Numbered from the stretch's first letter, positions 1 through 13,000 are shown. The stretch: DNA of 64,000 nucleotides from Malachius bipustulatus (GCA_910589415.1 OU342630.1:69746186-69810185); one strand, 5' to 3'. The notes: generated from the letters alone by a model not told the origin. Program-made: numbers and translations.

Positions 1-857
1 AATAGTGAACGAAATAGCACATAAGATGTGACATTAAAACCTTTTAACAGCAAAAGAAGTAGCACGATTGCACACTATTGCTTGTTTAATCATTTATTTA
101 ACTGCCAGTGTATTTTATCGAAGTTCACGCAAAATAGATGAGTGCCATTAAGTAGTTTAATATTTTTAAAATTTCATATTGATTTTCTCATAAAATTGTA
201 GCGAAAATAGCGTCTTCTTCTAGCGGAGAAGACGTTATTCACTTGACGTTCCAACATTCGTCTATGGTTCGTGTTGAAAGCTTAGTCCTCGTGAATAATA
301 GTCATTATTCTCCGGTCATTAATTAAATATCAAGGAATAGGCGGTATACGCATTGACGTAAAATGTAGAACCATTCTCCTCAATCCTTCATTTATTATCA
401 AATTGCCTAATCGCAATATATTTTTTTTTATTACCTACCTTTCTTTTTTCTCACATCCCATTGCCCATTATCCATCATTTGTTTTCTAGTCACCCACTCA
501 CTTTACTCATAGTTTCCATACCTAAACGATAATTAACTAATATGTCAGATAAAATAATATTGATGCAAGATCATTGCAATATGCAAAAAATATAGATGGT
601 TTTAATTTTTGGTGTTTTCTTTTAATCTAAACATTCCCAGTCTTGTTGTTCGATGTTGTTTTTAACGGAATTTTCTATGTTCTTAACTTTTCCTATTTTT
701 TTCTGTTTTTTTTTTTGTCTCTCTATCTTTCATGCCACAGACACCTGAAGAATATTTCATACGACTGCATTTCAGAATCTAACAGGATATTACCAGGTTT
801 TAGAAGAACAAAGAAAAACTACAGATAACAGATACGTAACCTAACTATTTGGTTATA
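1..857. other. Intergenic, no gene seen
   Basis: AT-rich sequence with pyrimidine runs around 420-470 and 680-720. A short hairpin, GTCTTCT/AGAAGAC, lies near 210-232. I see no coding signal or recognised repeat before the foldback element that starts near 858. Confidence 0.5.
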
Positions 858-2778
858 CAGAGTGTCCGAGATACCAGGTGGTACATGGGGATCTCGAAAA
901 CGGTGAAAGATAAGAGGTCGGTTAAATGGAAGAAAAGTTGTGAAATTATTGATGAAATGCTTATTGAGAATTGAAAACTAATTTTTTTGAAAAATCAGCC
1001 ATGTTTTGGAATATGCTGAAAAAACTGAAAAATTAAGATTTCTTATTTTAATATATTTTTTATTACTGAAAATAAATGAACTTTTTTTCAGGCTTAGTAT
1101 AAGTCGTCAGAGTTATTCATTTGACATTCCGACTAGATTCCATAGTATTCATAGTCAACTTTTGATTTTCTTAAGGCTGCCATATTATTTTTTCATGTCA
1201 TTCATGATTTAAAAAAATCAAGCAAACCAAAATTCTATAAAATAAAAAAAAATCACATTTCTTTTTATTTGAAAAAAGAAGAATAAAATTGTGAAAAAAA
1301 ATCTTTTGAATGTTATAGATTATACAGGGTGCACCACGTATCCTTCTCTATATTGCTATCTCCTGAACGCTAAGAGATACAGGGTCGGTTAAATTAGAGA
1401 AAAGATGCGCAGTTTTGTGGTAATCTCAAATTCGTCAAAACATGCAAGATATCTGAGACCGTTCCTGAAATATCCTGAAAAAACTGAAAAATCGAGATTT
1501 CTTATTTTCGTCATATCTTTTTTATTATTGGAAATTAATAAATAATTTTTTGTAGGCTTACATAAGCCGTTAAGAGCTATCCATTTGACATTCCGACTAG
1601 ATTCCATAGTATTCATAGTCAACTTTTGATTTTCTTAAGGCTGCCATATTATTTTTTCATGTCATTCATGATTTAAAAAAAATCAAGCAAACCAAAATTC
1701 TATAAAATAAAAAAAAATCACATTTCTTTTTATTTGAAAAAAGAAGAATAAAATTGTGAAAAAAAAAATCTTTTGAATGTTATAGATTATACAGGGTGCA
1801 CCACGTATCCTTCTCTATATTGCTATCTCCTGAACGCTATGAGATACAGGGTCGGTTAAATTAGAGAAAAGATGCGCAGTTTTGTGGTAATCTCAAATTC
1901 GTCAAAACATGCAAGATATCTGAGACCGTTCCTGAAATATCCTGAAAAAACTGAAAAATCGAGATTTCTTATTTTCGTCATATCTTTTTTATTATTGGAA
2001 ATTAATAAATAATTTTTTGTAGGCTTACATAAGCCGTTAAGAGCTATCCATTTGACATTTCAAAAATGTTCAAAGCCTACACTAGATCCAAGAGTTTTCA
2101 CAGTCAACTTTCGTTTTTCTTATGGCCGCCATATTATTTTCTTATGTCGTTCGATATGAAAAAAATAATGGAAACCAAAAATTAATAAACTTTAAAAAAA
2201 AATTTTAATTTTTATTCTTCTTTTTTCAAAGAACAATCTAAAAAAAATCGTAGAAAAACGTCAACATTTGTAAAAGACGCCGAAATAGTGCTTGCCTTAT
2301 GGTTTTTTAATTTATCTATGAAATTCGGTCTAAAAATGGGTCTTCTTTGTAAAGAAAAAAGAAGAAGAAAAAATTTTTTATTTATTTTTTGAAGTTTAAC
2401 AATTTTTAGTTTTTATGATTTTTTTTATATCGAACAACATAAAAAAAACAATATGGTGGCTATAAGAAAAACGAAAGTTGACTATGAAAATTCTGGGATC
2501 TAGTCGGCTTTGATAATTTTTAAAATGTCAAATGGGCACCTCTTGACGACTTAGCTAAGCCTGCTAAAAATAATTTATTAATTTTTAATTATAAAAGAGA
2601 TGGGTATGATAAAAATAAGAAATCACGATTTTCAGTTTTTTTCAGGATTTTTCAGCAACGACTGAAAATATCCAAATTTATTTTCAGATTAATAAGCATA
2701 AAATTGTTTAACTTTTCTTTAATTTAACCAACCTCGAATCTCACGGTTTCCGAGATCCCCTGTTATCTCGGACACCAT
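858..2778. repeat. Large foldback element with CAGAGTGTCC ends
   Basis: The left end reads CAGAGTGTCCGAGATA and the right end reads TATCTCGGACACC, so the ends are inverted copies. The arms stay recognisable for several hundred bases; both contain a GGTCGGTTAAA-like word and a GTCAACTTTCG-like word in opposite orientation. The left half also holds a direct duplication with a period of 467 bp: the word TATACAGGGTGCACC starts at 1321 and again at 1788. No transposase frame is visible. This looks like a non-autonomous palindromic element that has been duplicated or invaded by a related CAGGGTGCACC element like the one at 27195-28119. Confidence 0.72.
1321..2254. repeat. 467-bp direct tandem duplication in the foldback element
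   Basis: Sequence from 1321 to 1787 recurs from 1788 onward with few differences. Both copies start TATACAGGGTGCACCACG and run through the same poly-A/T tracts; the second diverges after about 2055. A third, more distant copy of the inner part lies at about 1006-1320. The short open frames here are repeat sequence, not genes. Confidence 0.7.
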
Positions 2779-2849
2779 GAATATCTACTAATTTTCTAAA
2801 TAAATAACTTCACTGAAACATCTGCAAGGAACATAACATGGAGGTAGAA

Positions 2850-3840
2850 AACAAATGATACCATCATCTACGGGATTTCATAATCGACAACTGCAATTGA
2901 GATCATCATTATTTGGGACACACAAACTCAAACAGACAGAATCATCAAAGCGAAGAAACCAGACCTCATATTTAAAGATAAAAAACCAAAGAAAATTAGA
3001 CTTAGCCATACCGTCAGATAACAACGTTTTTCGGAAAGAATCTGGAAAACATCTAAAATACAAAGACCTACAAATCGAAACACAAATAACGTGGAACATG
3101 AAAGTCAGGATAATAACAATTAATTGTTATACATACAGGGTGATCAGTAGCTCGCGCACTCCTAATCAGGGCGATATAGAGCCCATTAAAATTAAGGATA
3201 TTCTGAAGAAAAAAAAAAATTGAATCCAACGGTTGGTTTTCAAGTTACAGAGTTTCCCTCATCCAAGTTTAAAGGTAATTTTTTAATTAAATTTTTTAAT
3301 TTTTTCAATTTTTTTTCCACAAAACCTCTTTTTGATTTTGTTGAATTTTTTTTTTGAAAATGCCATACCTAAATCTGAACGAAATTTGAAGTTTGGCAAC
3401 CGCCTAAACTCAACTTAAAATATAAAATATTCAAATGCCTTCGTTGCTATTGAAGAAAAGAACTTACAACACTGCAGTGTTGTAACTTACCACTCTTAAA
3501 AAGTGAAGTTTACCGCAGCATGCTCTGAGTGTGCGAGTTACTGATCACCCTGTATATGGGAGCAACAGGACTTATATGTAATAAAACCTGTGAATTATTG
3601 AAAAAAAGTTCCTGGAAGTCACAGTCTGCTAACTATGCAAAAGGCAGTAGTGTTGGGTACTGCTCATATAGTACGTAAAGTACTGTATGTCTATCTCTAA
3701 TATAGCATTGATCGGCGTACATCTCAACAGAGAAGAGATACCTGAGGTGCACGATGTACACCCTTCATTTCTAATAAAAAATGCTACTTAGCACAAGCGC
3801 TAAGTGATTTAAAGAAAAAATATTATTATTATTATAAATA
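2850..3840 (+). pseudogene. Non-LTR retrotransposon 3' remnant
   Basis: Decayed C-terminal end of a LINE-type ORF2. One frame near 2918-2995 reads WDTQTQTDRIIKAKKPD, a pattern typical of this region, where related proteins have W-D-x-x-x-Q-T-D then K-P-D. The adjacent frame from about 2990 reads LDLAIPSDNNVFRK and then KYKDLQIETQ-TWNMKV, again typical of the segment before the ORF2 C-terminus, so at least one frameshift separates the two. The homology stops at a foldback insertion (3136-3552) and resumes at 3555 with MGATGLI, then KAVVLGTAHIVRKVL in another frame near 3640-3690. The 3' end is an A/T tail with TAT/TTA repeats near 3820-3860. There is no catalytic RT domain here, so the copy is dead on arrival. 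Family membership comes from remembered motifs; the exact clade is not assigned. Confidence 0.72.
3136..3552. mobile_element. Foldback MITE inserted in the non-LTR remnant
   Basis: The ends are inverted: CAGGGTGATCAGTAGCTCGC on the left and GCGAGTTACTGATCACCCTG on the right, with the GCAC/GTGC tract continuing the match. The inside is A/T-rich and non-coding. The retrotransposon homology breaks at this element and continues after it, so this is a secondary insertion about 417 bp long. Confidence 0.75.
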
Positions 3841-4856
3841 ATATAATTTATTAAAAAATATAATATTTACATGGTATCATGTTAAAAGATAAAGTACCCT
3901 TTTGAAAGATATATAACACGATTAATAGCTAAAGTGACTCAGCATTTTCCAGGTGACATTGAACAAATGCATGCATGCATGAAAAAAACGCCCTATCAAT
4001 TTTCTATTACACTTTCCAAGCAATTTTTTTGGTTTAACATAAGGATACCAAACTTTCCGTTCAATGCGTAGCATAACTACAGGAGTCAAGAACCTCATAT
4101 TTCATGGAGAAGTCTCCTGTTTTGATGTAATATTAAAGCAAAAATCCATTTAGTGTATACACAAATAATCTGTATAAAAACTGGTAGCTTCTTTCAACAT
4201 CAGGGTCGACGTCTCACCATCCCTTTCACTAACTTCGCACTTTTGACTCGGAAAGAGCGATGCCCTGCAGCTTCATCGTCATCTCATGTAGGGAAAGTCT
4301 ATAGCTAATATCCTTTCAGTGAAGACGTATCGAATTACATTCCTTTTGTGTGCAACCACGAAAACATGCGACAAGCCGTGAGATGGGGGAATGAAACAAG
4401 CGGTTTCATCACCTTTTGCCCCCATGATTTGTAGAATTCCATAGGAAAGTCGCAGAATTAGGACATAGAGTCGCCGACCTCTCCCGATAAATTACGTCTG
4501 CTATACCATTCGATATTACGATTTCTTTGTTGAGGTAGTCTCTCTTATAAATAACTGAAATGCACGAAATAATATTGCCGATATTAACTTTTGAGGTTTA
4601 TTTATCATCCATCAACTGAAATATTAAATTAATTATTGTGAAAATAAGTAGAGCTCTATTATTCTGATAGTTGAAAGATCTAGAAAAACTAAAATCTTGA
4701 AAATTGGTCGGAAATCGCGACCTATAGAATATCTTGGAGTTACACACTCTTCACGTACAACAGACCAACCGTCAGAGGTATACGTCGTTTTCAACGGCAA
4801 ACTTGGACTGTAACATAATTTCAGAGAACTAATATTCAGAAAAATTTCTTACAGCC
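3841..4856. other. Intergenic, no gene seen
   Basis: Mixed-composition sequence with a short TGCATGCATGCATG alternating run near 3967-3981. No open frame with recognisable content and no repeat matched elsewhere in the window. Confidence 0.45.
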
Positions 4857-5076
4857 AGTATTATAAAGGCCCATTGAGGCTAACGAGCAGATTTCAGATA
4901 CCGTTTTTAAAGCAAATATAGGTACGACTTCAAATAACTTTTATCAAGATTTTTGTAATCCTTTTCATGCCAAGAATCACTAAATTGTTACATTTTCCAC
5001 CTACGGTGGATACCTTTTCTAGAAACGGCCCCAGAAATCTGCCCGTTAACTTAATTAAATAAAATTGCATTAATAC
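4857..5076. mobile_element. Short MITE, copy 1 of 2
   Basis: Starts AGTATTATAAAGGCCCAT and carries TAACGAGCAGATTTC, mirrored on the right by GAAATCTGCCCGTTAAC. The core TTTTCCACCTACGGT and the inverted ends match a second copy at 18170-18353, so this is a dispersed family of about 200 bp and not chance pairing. Confidence 0.75.
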
Positions 5077-6690
5077 TGGCGGTTAGAGAAAGATCTCTTA
5101 AAAAATCTCCAAGCTGATTTATTAAAGAATGGGCCGATATAGATTTATGATTAGTGTTGTGTCACGGAAACTCCAACTGACTCGTTACATGACAAGAATC
5201 AAACAACTGTGGGGTGTACCCACAACTAAACCCGCATCTCCATGTGGTTCATATGGTGTGGTAGCCCTTCATCCTCCATCGAATAAGAAGGCTTCCTTTC
5301 GGGGGTTGGTTTGGAGATAATTTAGTATTATAAAAAATAAGTCGTACTTCTATTACCTAGTTACCTACGTAAAAAAATGCAGGGGTTTTCCACTCTTGGC
5401 TCTATTTGTGCAACCGATAGCATCACATAAGCTTGCCATTTTTATCGAAGTTAAGTTTCCCCACACAATGATAATCCCTAAGCATACATTTAAAGAAATA
5501 ACTAAGTAATAAGCTCATAAAATCATGTAATACAACCTCATTTGACGTGATATTTAACGTGACTTATATTTTTCCCTCTAAAATATGGCGGCCGCTCGAC
5601 CTTGAGGCTTCAAGGTTCAGCAGCAATCGGCTCATCATCTAGTTATAGTACCTATATTAACATCTCTGCAAAATATCAAGTACTGTCGATGATCTCCAAG
5701 AGCTTGCAGTCCATAAATAGAGGCGTTTTTGGGATGACCAGTTTCACCTGGATGCGGTGTGCGCACTTAAGTTCCCCACATTTGGTAATCTCTCTATAGA
5801 GTATAGTTCTATAGAGAGACGGACAAACAACCCAAACAGTGATCCTAAGACCATTCAATTTTTTTCTTTCACGTACCGGAACTCCCTAAGATAGTTTATA
5901 AAAGCGAAAATAATAATATTTTAAGGGGTCTATGAAAATAATATTACTATTATTCTCCACACCCCCAACATTTGTACTAAAATAATTATCAAATAAAACA
6001 GAATCATTTGGTCATCACTTTGCAGTAATAATAATAGGTAATAATTATCAGGGCTTTTTAGATGAATTATGAAGGTTATTGATGGCTATTGAATAATAAT
6101 TATAGTTCATAATTCCCGCTCGTAGATCAATCAAAAGCTGTGAATTTGATAAACAAAGCTTGTGAATAGGAACGATTGCTGACATTTTTAGAATTGCACA
6201 CAAGTAGCTACCATTCGCTAAAGCTCGTGGCAGTATTGTGAATCACATTATGGCTTCATAATCGCTCATATAATACCTAGACTATTGTTTTATAACTTTT
6301 TAGTATTATGGAATTTCTGATGTCATTGGGTCTAATTACAATAATATTTGATTTGATTCATTTCAGATTCGATTAAAGCGAAAACGTGAGCAGTTTGAAC
6401 TCCCGTGCACAATTTCTATATAATTCTAGACATAATAGCAAACTGTGACTAGTTCACTCTGAGTTACTCAAGTTTCCTGCCCCTTACGTATGATTCTAGG
6501 TGCAGGATACCTACTTGGTAAAATTATGCAACAGTGAAGTTCAAGTTTATTGATGTCTGGCAATAAACTTACGACGTTTTGGCTTTAAGTCTTCCTTTGA
6601 TATATGGCTCGTCATAATATTATAGGCTAGTATGCTATTAGTGATTATACAGGTACAGGGTTATCCTTATAAGTATGAACAATTTAAGGG
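5077..6690. other. Intergenic, no gene supported
   Basis: The small frames here (for example 5129-5320 and 5602-5799) show no family motif and no flanking gene signals. A near-perfect hairpin of TCTCTCTATAGA type lies near 5788-5818. AATAAT-rich tracts occupy 5905-6110. Confidence 0.45.
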
Positions 6691-7435
6691 GATGCTTCCT
6701 TCACTAATTCTAAGGAAAAAAGGTCTTACTAACGTGGATCCGGGAATGCAACATTTTTGATTAAAAAAAGTTATTTTTCTAGTTTTTTATTTTTCTAGTT
6801 TTTTTGATTATATCTCAGGAACGGTTTGAGATACAGAACTGTATCTTCTGTATACAGAAGATACAGAAAGAAGAAAATAATCCACCGAGATTTCAGTAAT
6901 TTTCAATCCTAATCGCAATTATTAGGAAAGGGAGAAATGGTGACGTCATATTCCAAAATTTCGAATATCAAAATGTAAGAGATCTTACATTATCATTGAC
7001 TATCCAATTTTGAAATTATGTATATTTCGTGTGAGCAAATGAAAACGTAATTTAGGTAGGCCCTGGAAAAAAATTCATGTCTTAGATTGAATCCTACGAT
7101 AAAATCACTGTCATCTACTTTAAATGTCTCATTTTTCTTATTTTGTGATTTTGAGTGGTCTGGGGTGCGTTTATGAATTACACTTTGCATACATGAAAAA
7201 CTCTGGATGCGTTCATATAAATAACCAGTTCGCTTGATGGATAAAAATCTAGCATTGTTAATAAATTGCGGATGACGACGCTTGAAGTGCACTCGGAGTG
7301 TTGAAGAAACACATGTGTGAATCAATTCTGTACATAATATTAGTAAATTACAAAAATTAGTATTAAATTAAAAAAAAGTGTGAATCTGACAGTTTTAATA
7401 CTTTTTAATTATTATTTCCTTTTTTTTCTCGTTCG

Positions 7436-7545
7436 AATTGCGTTCATAAAATGGAACAATCTGACGATATTCCGACAAATGTAAGGCATCACTCTGGTTG
7501 TTGTACACATAAACGTCAATTTCTGTTTATGAACGCATTCCACCT
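7436..7545. repeat. Small palindrome with GCGTTCATAAA ends
   Basis: GAATTGCGTTCATAAA at 7436 is mirrored by TTTATGAACGCATTC near 7530, about 110 bp in all. Probably a tiny MITE or its remnant; only one copy is seen here. Confidence 0.5.
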
Positions 7546-7896
7546 TCAGGGCCGTATTTGTTTTTTTGGACCGTACCACCTATCTGGACTTTTTAAGGTA
7601 AGGATGTGACGAGTCAAGATTCCGTTGGCACAGTTATTTAGGAGAAGGACAGACATACCAACTTTATAGGAATAGTTTTTCGAAAAAAAAATTGGACGAG
7701 TGACTATCCGTCAAAAATTTATAAACATTATTTCCAGAAGAGTTTGCCCTCTTAAAAAAATGGCCACCACTAGAGCCACACAGATCACAGACCTCACTTT
7801 TATCATGAGCATGAGTGCATAGTAGGAATAAAGATCCTTATTATGGTGTAAACATCTCTGGATTTATTCCCATTTATTATTTAGTTATGTTAATTT

Positions 7897-8217
7897 ACAG
7901 TCTTTTTCTTTTAGTTTTCCTCTTTTGTCAATTGCTTTTCCTTATGTGTCAAATGATTTTCTTATTTTTCTATCTATCAATGATTATAGTCATTGAATTT
8001 ATCAATCAATTTCCTTTTATGTCAAATCAGTTTCACTTTATGTCAATTGCTTTTCCTGTTTACGTACAGTGACATTATAATAAACATTGGAAAAGCATTT
8101 TATATAAAAAGAATCTCATTTGACAAAAGAGGAATTTCAATTGAAAAATCACACTGACGTTTGCGATAAATGGGAAAATCAATTGACAAAAGAGGAAAAC
8201 CAAAAGCAAAAGACTGT
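7897..8217. mobile_element. Foldback MITE with ACAGTC ends
   Basis: The left arm ACAGTCTTTTTCTTTTAG and its continuation TTCCTCTTTTGTCAATTG are mirrored on the right by CAATTGACAAAAGAGGAA and then AAAGCAAAAGACTGT. The arms are about 45-60 bp and the element about 320 bp, with no coding content. The internal TGTCAAATGATTTT-like words give the Phe-rich frame at 7815-8072, which I do not regard as a gene. Confidence 0.7.
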
Positions 8218-8755
8218 ATTTTATTTTGATTTTATTTTTATATCTTGTGGTGTTTATATCTTCTGGTCTGTGTTTATGTTAAACTAAATGACTTTACATA
8301 ATAAGCAGGTAGATAATTAGATAACTAAGCCTTGAATAAATACCTACCATTTTACAAAGGGCAAACTGCAGACTAATAAAAACTATCATTAGGTATTAAT
8401 CCTTATTGCTTTGGCTTAAACATGACATTTTAACGAGTTTTACAGTGTCAGTAATTCAACAAACTTCACGGTAACTGGAACAATCTCCGCATAATTTATG
8501 TCAGCGTTATTCAAGAAATACAAAACTAATTTTAACAACCTGATGCACCTTATTTCAACAAATCAATGTCAAAATAATTATTATTTGACAATAAATAGTT
8601 GTAAAACAAGAAGAAGGCAATGTCAGAATGAGTTTACGATTTTAAAACCAACATTTTCATTTTTACAGTTTTACAGATCCAATCTAAGACATGAAATTTT
8701 TTTCCAAGGCCTACCTAAATTATGTTTTCATTTGCTCACACGATATAATTTAAGG

Positions 8756-9961
8756 CAAAAATGTGTATGATTATAAATACAAAAAATTCAAGAACTACAC
8801 TATATTTCATCATTTTGAACATTATTACAATTAGGACGTTATTACTTTTATTTCAAACTTTAATACATAAATATTAATTTATTATCGTCCAGTATAGGAT
8901 AGTCAAGAACAATATTGATTTAATTTCTTCCGCCAACTTCCATAGTAACTTAGCTGATACGATTTCAGCAGCCCACCCTCACAATCTGGCTCACAATAAC
9001 CAAAGGAAAATTTCTTTAATGTAGGCCTGTGTTACAAAGTTAGCATTTTAGTCAATTAATACTGAAACGATTGTCGCTGTTTAATTTGGACCAGTATACT
9101 GTGTAAAGTAAATTACTTCATCATGGAAGCCTTTAAATGTAGACATTTTAACAGGTTCTACTTATTTTTACCCAGAAATTTAGAGAGAAATACTTTCCTG
9201 GTGAAAATATTCCAAGGCAAGTTTCGATTCCGAGTTATTTCATATTGGATACACAGAATACCTACAATCAATATAATCGTATAATCAAGTTTTAAAAATT
9301 AATGTTTCTTTAGTAAACCAGTTCTTTGAAGCGCCCCTTCATAAAAACTCTATATATGGAGTTGAAATCCTTCTCCATCCTATCCATCTTTCAGAATAAG
9401 TTTCTTCAAGAAACTTCCGAACTGAACGAGCCACATGTAGAAACTCCATGTTGTTGAAACCACGTTCGTGTACGAATAATAGATAATTGTACATTATCCA
9501 AGAAAGGAAACTTAATTCTTCAAGCCACTCATTTTGTAGAAATTGAGTTATTTTATGACGTTTTCTATACAAACCCTGTAGTTGTATTATTGTGAATAGT
9601 AGGTACATTATTGTGAATGTTAAATACCCCAGTTAATATAAAATTTGATTCCTTTGTCCAAAAATGTAATATGAATCGCTGAATCAATCAACACCTGCTT
9701 CAGTTTCGAGTAGTGTAAACAATTTGATACCTACCATGTTTAAATATTTAGAAAGATTGTCAGTCTGGTTGAATAATGATTGTAATCTTATTTTCATTAA
9801 TAAAGCATATTAGCATACACACAAGTATATGCACTACCACTACTATTAGATATTCAATTACTCTATCAAAATTATGTGCAAAAAAATAACCACACCAACG
9901 TTATCCTCATAAATTCTGCATAAAAATAAAGACACTTATTGACACACCTTAGAAAATTTCA
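8756..9961. other. Intergenic upstream of the Gly/Tyr-peptide gene
   Basis: No gene supported. The 89-residue minus-strand frame at 9339-9608 has no recognised motif. The stretch just before 9962 would hold the regulatory region of the downstream gene, but I recognise no specific binding site. Confidence 0.4.
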
Positions 9962-9969
9962 TATAAAAG
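9962..9969 (+). promoter_or_regulatory. TATA box of the Gly/Tyr-rich peptide gene
   Basis: TATAAAAG lies 73 bp upstream of the start codon at 10035. A transcription start about 30 bp downstream (near 9992, within AAGTCATAA) would give a short 5' leader, typical of insect cuticle and secreted-peptide genes. Confidence 0.7.
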
Positions 9970-10034
9970 CTGCCGGCTGCTTGAACTAAGTCATAATTTG
10001 TTAGACGCAAATTGGGTTAACAACAATCAACAAG

Positions 10035-13000
10035 ATGTTCAAATTTGTAAGTATTACTTAAGTACTTGAATTAATTCTTAGTGTAATTTATAATTAAATC
10101 AACAAAAAATATCCTAAACTCAATGCTTTGTTAGAATTCATACAGTCAAAAGTATCACATAATTAGAGGTTAAACGACTTACCTGGTAAGGAAGTTCAAT
10201 CCTCAGTTATACGAGATGATCACGTCCGAAAATATCACCCTGTAGTGACGTTCACGAGCTCCAATAGTGCGTAATGTTTTCAGTTTTTTAAAATCCCCAG
10301 GTAGGTACCTATTACTAACCCGCACGTCCGGCCGTTATCTGCTGTAGATAGCTCATTATCGTTCTGAGCTTTTTCAATTTTTTAGATCGTTATCAGTTGG
10401 GTATAGGGTGCGGGTGGGTTGTGATATTTTCGGACGTGATCATCTCGTATAACTGAGGATTGAACTTCCTTACCAGGTAAGTCGTTTAACCTCTAATTAT
10501 ACTTCGATGATCACGTCCTCAATATCACCCTGTAGATGTTTAAAGCACAACCGATCTAAAAAATATCCTGTTTCCTGGTAGGTGTTGCTTGCTGGAATAT
10601 TATGGCGAATAAAATTAGGAAGCATACCTACTAACCATGCAGAGTAATATTTATTTCCGTTATCAAAGTTACATACTTTTCTCACAGAATTTAAAACCAA
10701 TAATAACACTGATGTAAAACTATGTTTCAACCAGACGAAGATTATGTAAATATTAATTACCAATTCAAGTAAATGAACTTATTTGCCTAGGTGCAAATAA
10801 CTGACCTAAAATTTTTGATTTGACGCAACTTGCCTGATACTTCATTACAGGTCGATTATAATATTTATTTACCTTTGAGTTTTCTGTCCACCCCAGTGCT
10901 GTTTTTGTAAAATGCTTTCAACACTGAGGCCTTTCGTTGCAGCAGCGGAAGTAGTTGCATGTCGCGTTCTATGCGATTTGAATTTTCTGGTATTTATTCT
11001 GGCTTTTGGGCCAGCCTTAATGCAACGACTGATTGTTTGAATAGTCGCTGGATGATATAGCTTTTTGAAGGTAAGTAATAATAATTGATCTATCTCTCCT
11101 CTGAATTCTTTTGTTGAGTCTATGTAAAATATGAGTACTGACGAAGCGCATTGGTTTGACCTTTCTCTAAAATAGGGTAATGTTATTTTTGGTTGGCATT
11201 TGTTAGATGTGGAAGTTTTCATTAGATCCGTTATCACAACTTCAACTTTATCATCATTGATTATGGATTATGTTTGATAACTTGATCTTTGCTAATTTTT
11301 GTACTCTTTGTGCTGATGATAATGCTAGAAGAAGAGTAAGTTTATAATAATCAGTTGCAAAGACAGTGATTCCAATGAATTTAGCTCAGGATTTAGAGGC
11401 TCAAGATACACTAGTATAGGGTGCAGATCTCATATCTCGTTGTACCTTGGGAATTTTGGTCCCGTTCTAAAAGCCCCTTTCAAGAATCTCATTAATATGG
11501 TCTGATCGGTTGGTTGTAATAATGTATTCAAGGCAGACCTATGTCTGTTAAGGGTACTGTACTTTTCCCCCTTATTATATTCTTCCTATAAAAATTTAAT
11601 TATTTTATTTGGGTCCGAATTAAATACTTCCACCCTTTCACAAAGCCACAATTTTTTGTACGTGGAGCTATATTGCTTCAACGTCTTTTCGCTAAGAGAT
11701 GGTATCATATGGTTTTTAAAGCAGTTCCAGGAACATTTTTTAAGATGTACGCTTCCCGGAAAACCGTGCTGCTCTCCGGGTAAGGCTTTCCCATAGAGGA
11801 TGAGGTTGTCTCAAAGAAGATGAGAGTAAAGTTTTATTAGTGTGCAAAATTGGCAACTCGCAGAAACAATCAATTTTTGCAATGCAGGACACCATGGCTG
11901 TGTTTTCCATGGTGGAAAAACAACAATATATTTTGCCTTATCAATCAAAAATTTATTTATCACCGTGGATCGGAGCGGGGAGGGCGGAACTGCGTAAAAA
12001 TTTATAAGTATTAGTCCATGATAATGTGAAAGCATCTACTGTTGCTGATTATGGATCTGGACGCCAAGATACAAAGTTTTGCATTTATTATTAAGGTGTG
12101 GGAGGCAGTTAAATTTACGTTTGATAGGCCCAGTTCAGAAACAACATTTCCAAATTTGTCGCCTTATTTTGTTCAATGGCCCATGCTTGACGCCGCCTAT
12201 GCGATTTATGTAGGCTATGGCTGTAATATTAGCTTATCTTAAAAGGGTATGCCTGTTATAATATATATATTTTATTTTATTTTACTTATTTATTTATTTA
12301 TTTATTTTTTCGCAAAGCCTTTTAAAATTGAACACATCCATGAGTTCCAGCTGATTGATATGATAAGCACTCTCCTGTAAGCTCCAAACCCCTCGGGAGT
12401 TTGTTGCACCCCATTCTGAATTGGATGCATCGGTGCAGTTTATAGTAAAATATTGTTTGTTTATTTATTGCTCATTTTCGCATTTTTCAAGCTTTTCGAC
12501 TACGAATCGATATCTATTAAGAGATCATTCAGAATAATTATCTTCTTATCATAATTTGAATTTTATTTTTTAAGTCCTAGATATTTTCCCTTTCAAATTG
12601 TTTCACATGCACCCAACAGTAGTTACAGCATAGCTGCGACAAGAGTTACTCATTTTCAAGAACATTGGTAACTGTGAGACAATTTTTTGTTTTTCATTTG
12701 GAATTGACATTATCATCTCCTGACTATTGGAAACAAATCCTATAGAAATGTTATATTTTTACTGTGATTTGGGCAACTTTTCTCATAATTTATAATAAAA
12801 TCTAGAGATGTTATTTTTATTTTTATTTATTTTTATTTATTTATTTATTTATTTATTTTTTTTTTTTTTCTATCAATCAATATCATCAATATCATATGGG
12901 TCAAGGTATATTATTGAAACATGACCCATAGATCTCAAGCGATTCACGATAGGTTTAAAAAATTTTTGTAAAAACATATGGTGCTGTCGAAAGACTATTT

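Larger units (their letters stand above)
7010..8755. repeat. Inverted-repeat pair about 85 bp long, 1.6 kb apart
   Basis: The segment at about 7010-7100 (with TTTAGGTAGGCC and CATGTCTTAGATTG) recurs inverted at about 8670-8755 (CAATCTAAGACATG, GGCCTACCTAAA). The two arms explain why short frames on opposite strands at 6993-7325 and 8498-8770 share a peptide of NLRHE-FF type; neither is a gene. Two smaller palindromes lie between the arms. Confidence 0.6.

Noticed and set aside
2855..3223. 122-residue plus-strand frame as a gene
   Set aside because: It is a LINE ORF2 remnant that runs into the foldback insertion at 3136; the neighbouring frame carries part of the same protein.
6993..7325. 110-residue minus-strand frame, considered as a Penelope-type fragment
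   Set aside because: Resemblance was vague, no GIY-YIG residues were seen, and part of it lies in an inverted-repeat arm.
11811..12035. 74-residue minus-strand frame as a gene
   Set aside because: Part of the decayed DIRS pol C-terminus (PPWKTQPW region), not an independent gene.
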